NCBI GenBank assembly: GCA_963827785.1
Contig: CAWHCT010000018.1
Location: forward strand, 124,001-188,000
Direction of reading: 5' to 3'
Origin: Site-B1 sp963827785
Lineage (GTDB): Bacteria; Bacteroidota; Bacteroidia; Flavobacteriales; Flavobacteriaceae
DNA length: 64,000 nt
Shown: positions 62,591-64,000 of the stretch, in pieces
Layout: each line of letters starts with the position of its first letter
How positions within the stretch are numbered: position 1 is the stretch's first letter
Program-made: the position numbers and the translations under genes
Notes under the pieces: generated by a model
Databases searched by the model: none
The model's input: only the letters and a program-made list of their open reading frames with translations
Told to the model about the DNA's origin: nothing

Positions 62591-62871
62591 GATATGTGTA
62601 TTTTATTTTTCCGCAAGCGGCTATCTCAACCAAAGGTCTACCAGACCTTTGATTTTGCTTTGCAGAATTAAGTTTCGATAATCTAAAAATTTTTATCATT
62701 GGTTGGTCATAATGAAGGGTAGCGCCTAGCTAAACGCAATTCTGATTTGTGAATGAAAAGATAATAAATTCGTTAAAAATGATTTGAGAAATTGACTAAT
62801 TTCTGCATACAGATATTCGTTATAGAATCAAATATTAAAAATCTATTGAATTTTTATCCGGACGATGCTTT

Positions 62872-63997
62872 TTACTCTTTATCAATCTCGTCAGAAATGG
62901 ATTTTATAAAATTATTGACAGCTAAATGCCGCACGTTACTATCGGCTTCAGGCCATGCACTGTTAATAGCAATTACCAGTTTCCTTGTAGGGTCGATATG
63001 GATCATCTGACCATGGATTCCTAAAGCCTCGAAACTACTGCCATAAAAAATCCACCATCCGTATCCATAGCCCCCACCGGGCCAGAGTGGAACTTGTATT
63101 TGGGTCGCTGTCTTGAACCAATCATCTGGCACAATGGATTCCCCATTAATGCGTCCGTCTTCGAGAACGAATTGTCCGAACCTTGCAAAATCGCGGAGAG
63201 GCATCTGAAGACAACAGCCTGCCATTTCCTGGCCGGTCCGATCCAGTCTCCAGGTGGCTGTCTGCTCCATACCATAAGGCATCCATATCTTGGATGACAG
63301 GTAGTGGGACAAGGTTTGTTGCGTTGCAGCACTGATAAGGGTACCTAACAGGTGGGTTTCACCTGTACTATAGTTAAACTTTTTACCGGGTTCTGCCTCG
63401 GCTGGCAAACGCCGCATATAACTTACTGTTGCATTCATACCTGGTTCTATGGAATCTTTATCAAACCTGGCGATGTCAGAATCCGGAGCTGTGTAGTTCT
63501 CGTTCCATCGTATACCGGTAGTCATGGTAAGGAGATGGCGGATTTTCACACTATCGTAGGCGCTCCCTTTTAAATCGGCGATGTAGTCAGTTACGTAGTC
63601 GTCTACGCTTTTGATATATCCATCCTTTATGGCAGCACCCACAAGGGTACTCGCTACTGACTTTGCAACAGACAATGACGACCATCGGTTTGTTTCGCTG
63701 TGCCCAAGCGCATAACGTTCCAATCGTATCTTACCGTCCTGTAAAATGATGAAGCCGGCTACTTTCTGTTCCTTTATAAAATCTTCCAATGCTTTTTCTT
63801 TTGTTCCGCCTGCGGCTAAATGCGGCAATAGGCAATCCCTGTGGAAGCTCGTGTACTTTGCTCCCCTTCGGCACTTCATGTTCTTCCTGTTTCTGATGGG
63901 GTGCGTTTTTTGAAATTGAATCCGAGTTGGAATTACTTTGGGCAAGGGAGGAAGACCCCAGGGTCAGCAAAACGGCCAAAACGGTCACTGATAGCAT
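62872..63997 (-). CDS. Serine hydrolase, beta-lactamase class C-like (one frameshift as given; may run off the window)
   Basis: The N-terminus reads MLSVTVLAVLLTLGSSSLAQ, a signal peptide, at the window edge; an in-frame start further out is possible. As given, the frame drifts after ELPQGLPIAAF. One extra base at 63817 (coding TTT A GCC) explains it. Skipping it gives FAAGGTKEKALEDF and then the catalytic domain with SLSVAKSVAST (SxxK), NYSTGETHLLG (YxN-type) and GIHGQMIHIDP (HxG) to 62872. It probably hydrolyses an ester or amide; a penicillin target or beta-lactam is not implied. Base composition is visibly more GC-rich than the neighbours, suggesting acquisition. Confidence 0.82.
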
Positions 63998-64000
63998 CTG

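Noticed and set aside
2214..63817. All frameshifts explained by long homopolymer miscalls
   Set aside because: Only two of fifteen (A5 at 3707, T5 at 17966) are simple runs with a missing base. Most lie in mixed sequence with one extra base.
1..64000. CRISPR arrays, rRNA operons, prophage or transposase genes
   Set aside because: No spaced direct repeats, rRNA sequence, phage structural genes or transposase motifs were found on either strand.

Overview
The window comes from an AT-rich member of the Bacteroidota, almost certainly family Flavobacteriaceae. The evidence is recurrent TAnnTTTG promoter boxes, no obvious Shine-Dalgarno sequences, type IX secretion sorting tails, a DnaE with a fused N-terminal exonuclease, an S16 protein with a long acidic tail, and several Bacteroidota-restricted families (DUF4271, DUF4296, DUF4301, DUF6090, DUF6252). 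It is an ordinary chromosomal stretch of housekeeping genes. I see no prophage, insertion sequence transposase, CRISPR array or rRNA; there is one tRNA (Asp).

Layout. 1-6.7 kb: a PnuC-type vitamin transporter fragment, an NRK-like kinase, DUF4301 and the ArfB ribosome-rescue factor, then a TPP riboswitch controlling a TonB-dependent receptor, then greA and a HIT protein. 6.6-20.4 kb: a histidine kinase, a flavin reductase, aat, two tandem PPK2 polyphosphate kinases, tag, and the ftsX / DUF3098 / uppP / truB cluster, which is interrupted by a glycerate kinase and GntP permease pair. 20.8-34.8 kb: leuS, ald, a YugP protease, an Lrp regulator, a saccharopine dehydrogenase-like enzyme, hemD, a polyprenol-phosphate mannosyltransferase, a dihydroorotase and tyrS. 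34.9-44.5 kb: a LuxE-like acyltransferase, two T9SS cargo proteins, a PhoB-type two-component system, a MurG-like glycosyltransferase, trmB, an alkyltransferase-like protein, and the Fe-S pair mrp and nfu. 44.7-58.9 kb: a metallophosphoesterase, an SGNH lipoprotein, glutaryl-CoA dehydrogenase, an amino acid permease, trmN6, rimM, rpsP, dnaE, trxA, a DUF58 protein and tRNA-Asp. 59.2-64 kb: an Ald/PNT-domain dehydrogenase, dps, a small basic ORF, DUF6090, and a visibly more GC-rich serine hydrolase that looks acquired.

Two things stand out. First, ten genes contain about fifteen frameshifts, including genes that should not be dispensable (uppP, greA). Thirteen of the fifteen are one extra base. 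At least seven of those lie exactly where an in-frame NNT codon is followed by A, and the rule holds on the coding strand of genes in both orientations. Uncorrected sequencing error is the simplest explanation, but the strong +1 bias outside homopolymers is unusual and should be checked against reads and proteomics. Second, short palindromic repeats have colonised the region. Two lie in frame inside leuS, two CCTGC-N4-GCAGG hairpins lie 6-7 nt before the leuS and mrp start codons, and several more sit between genes. The mrp-nfu operon also has a structured leader of three successive hairpins that could be a regulatory RNA.
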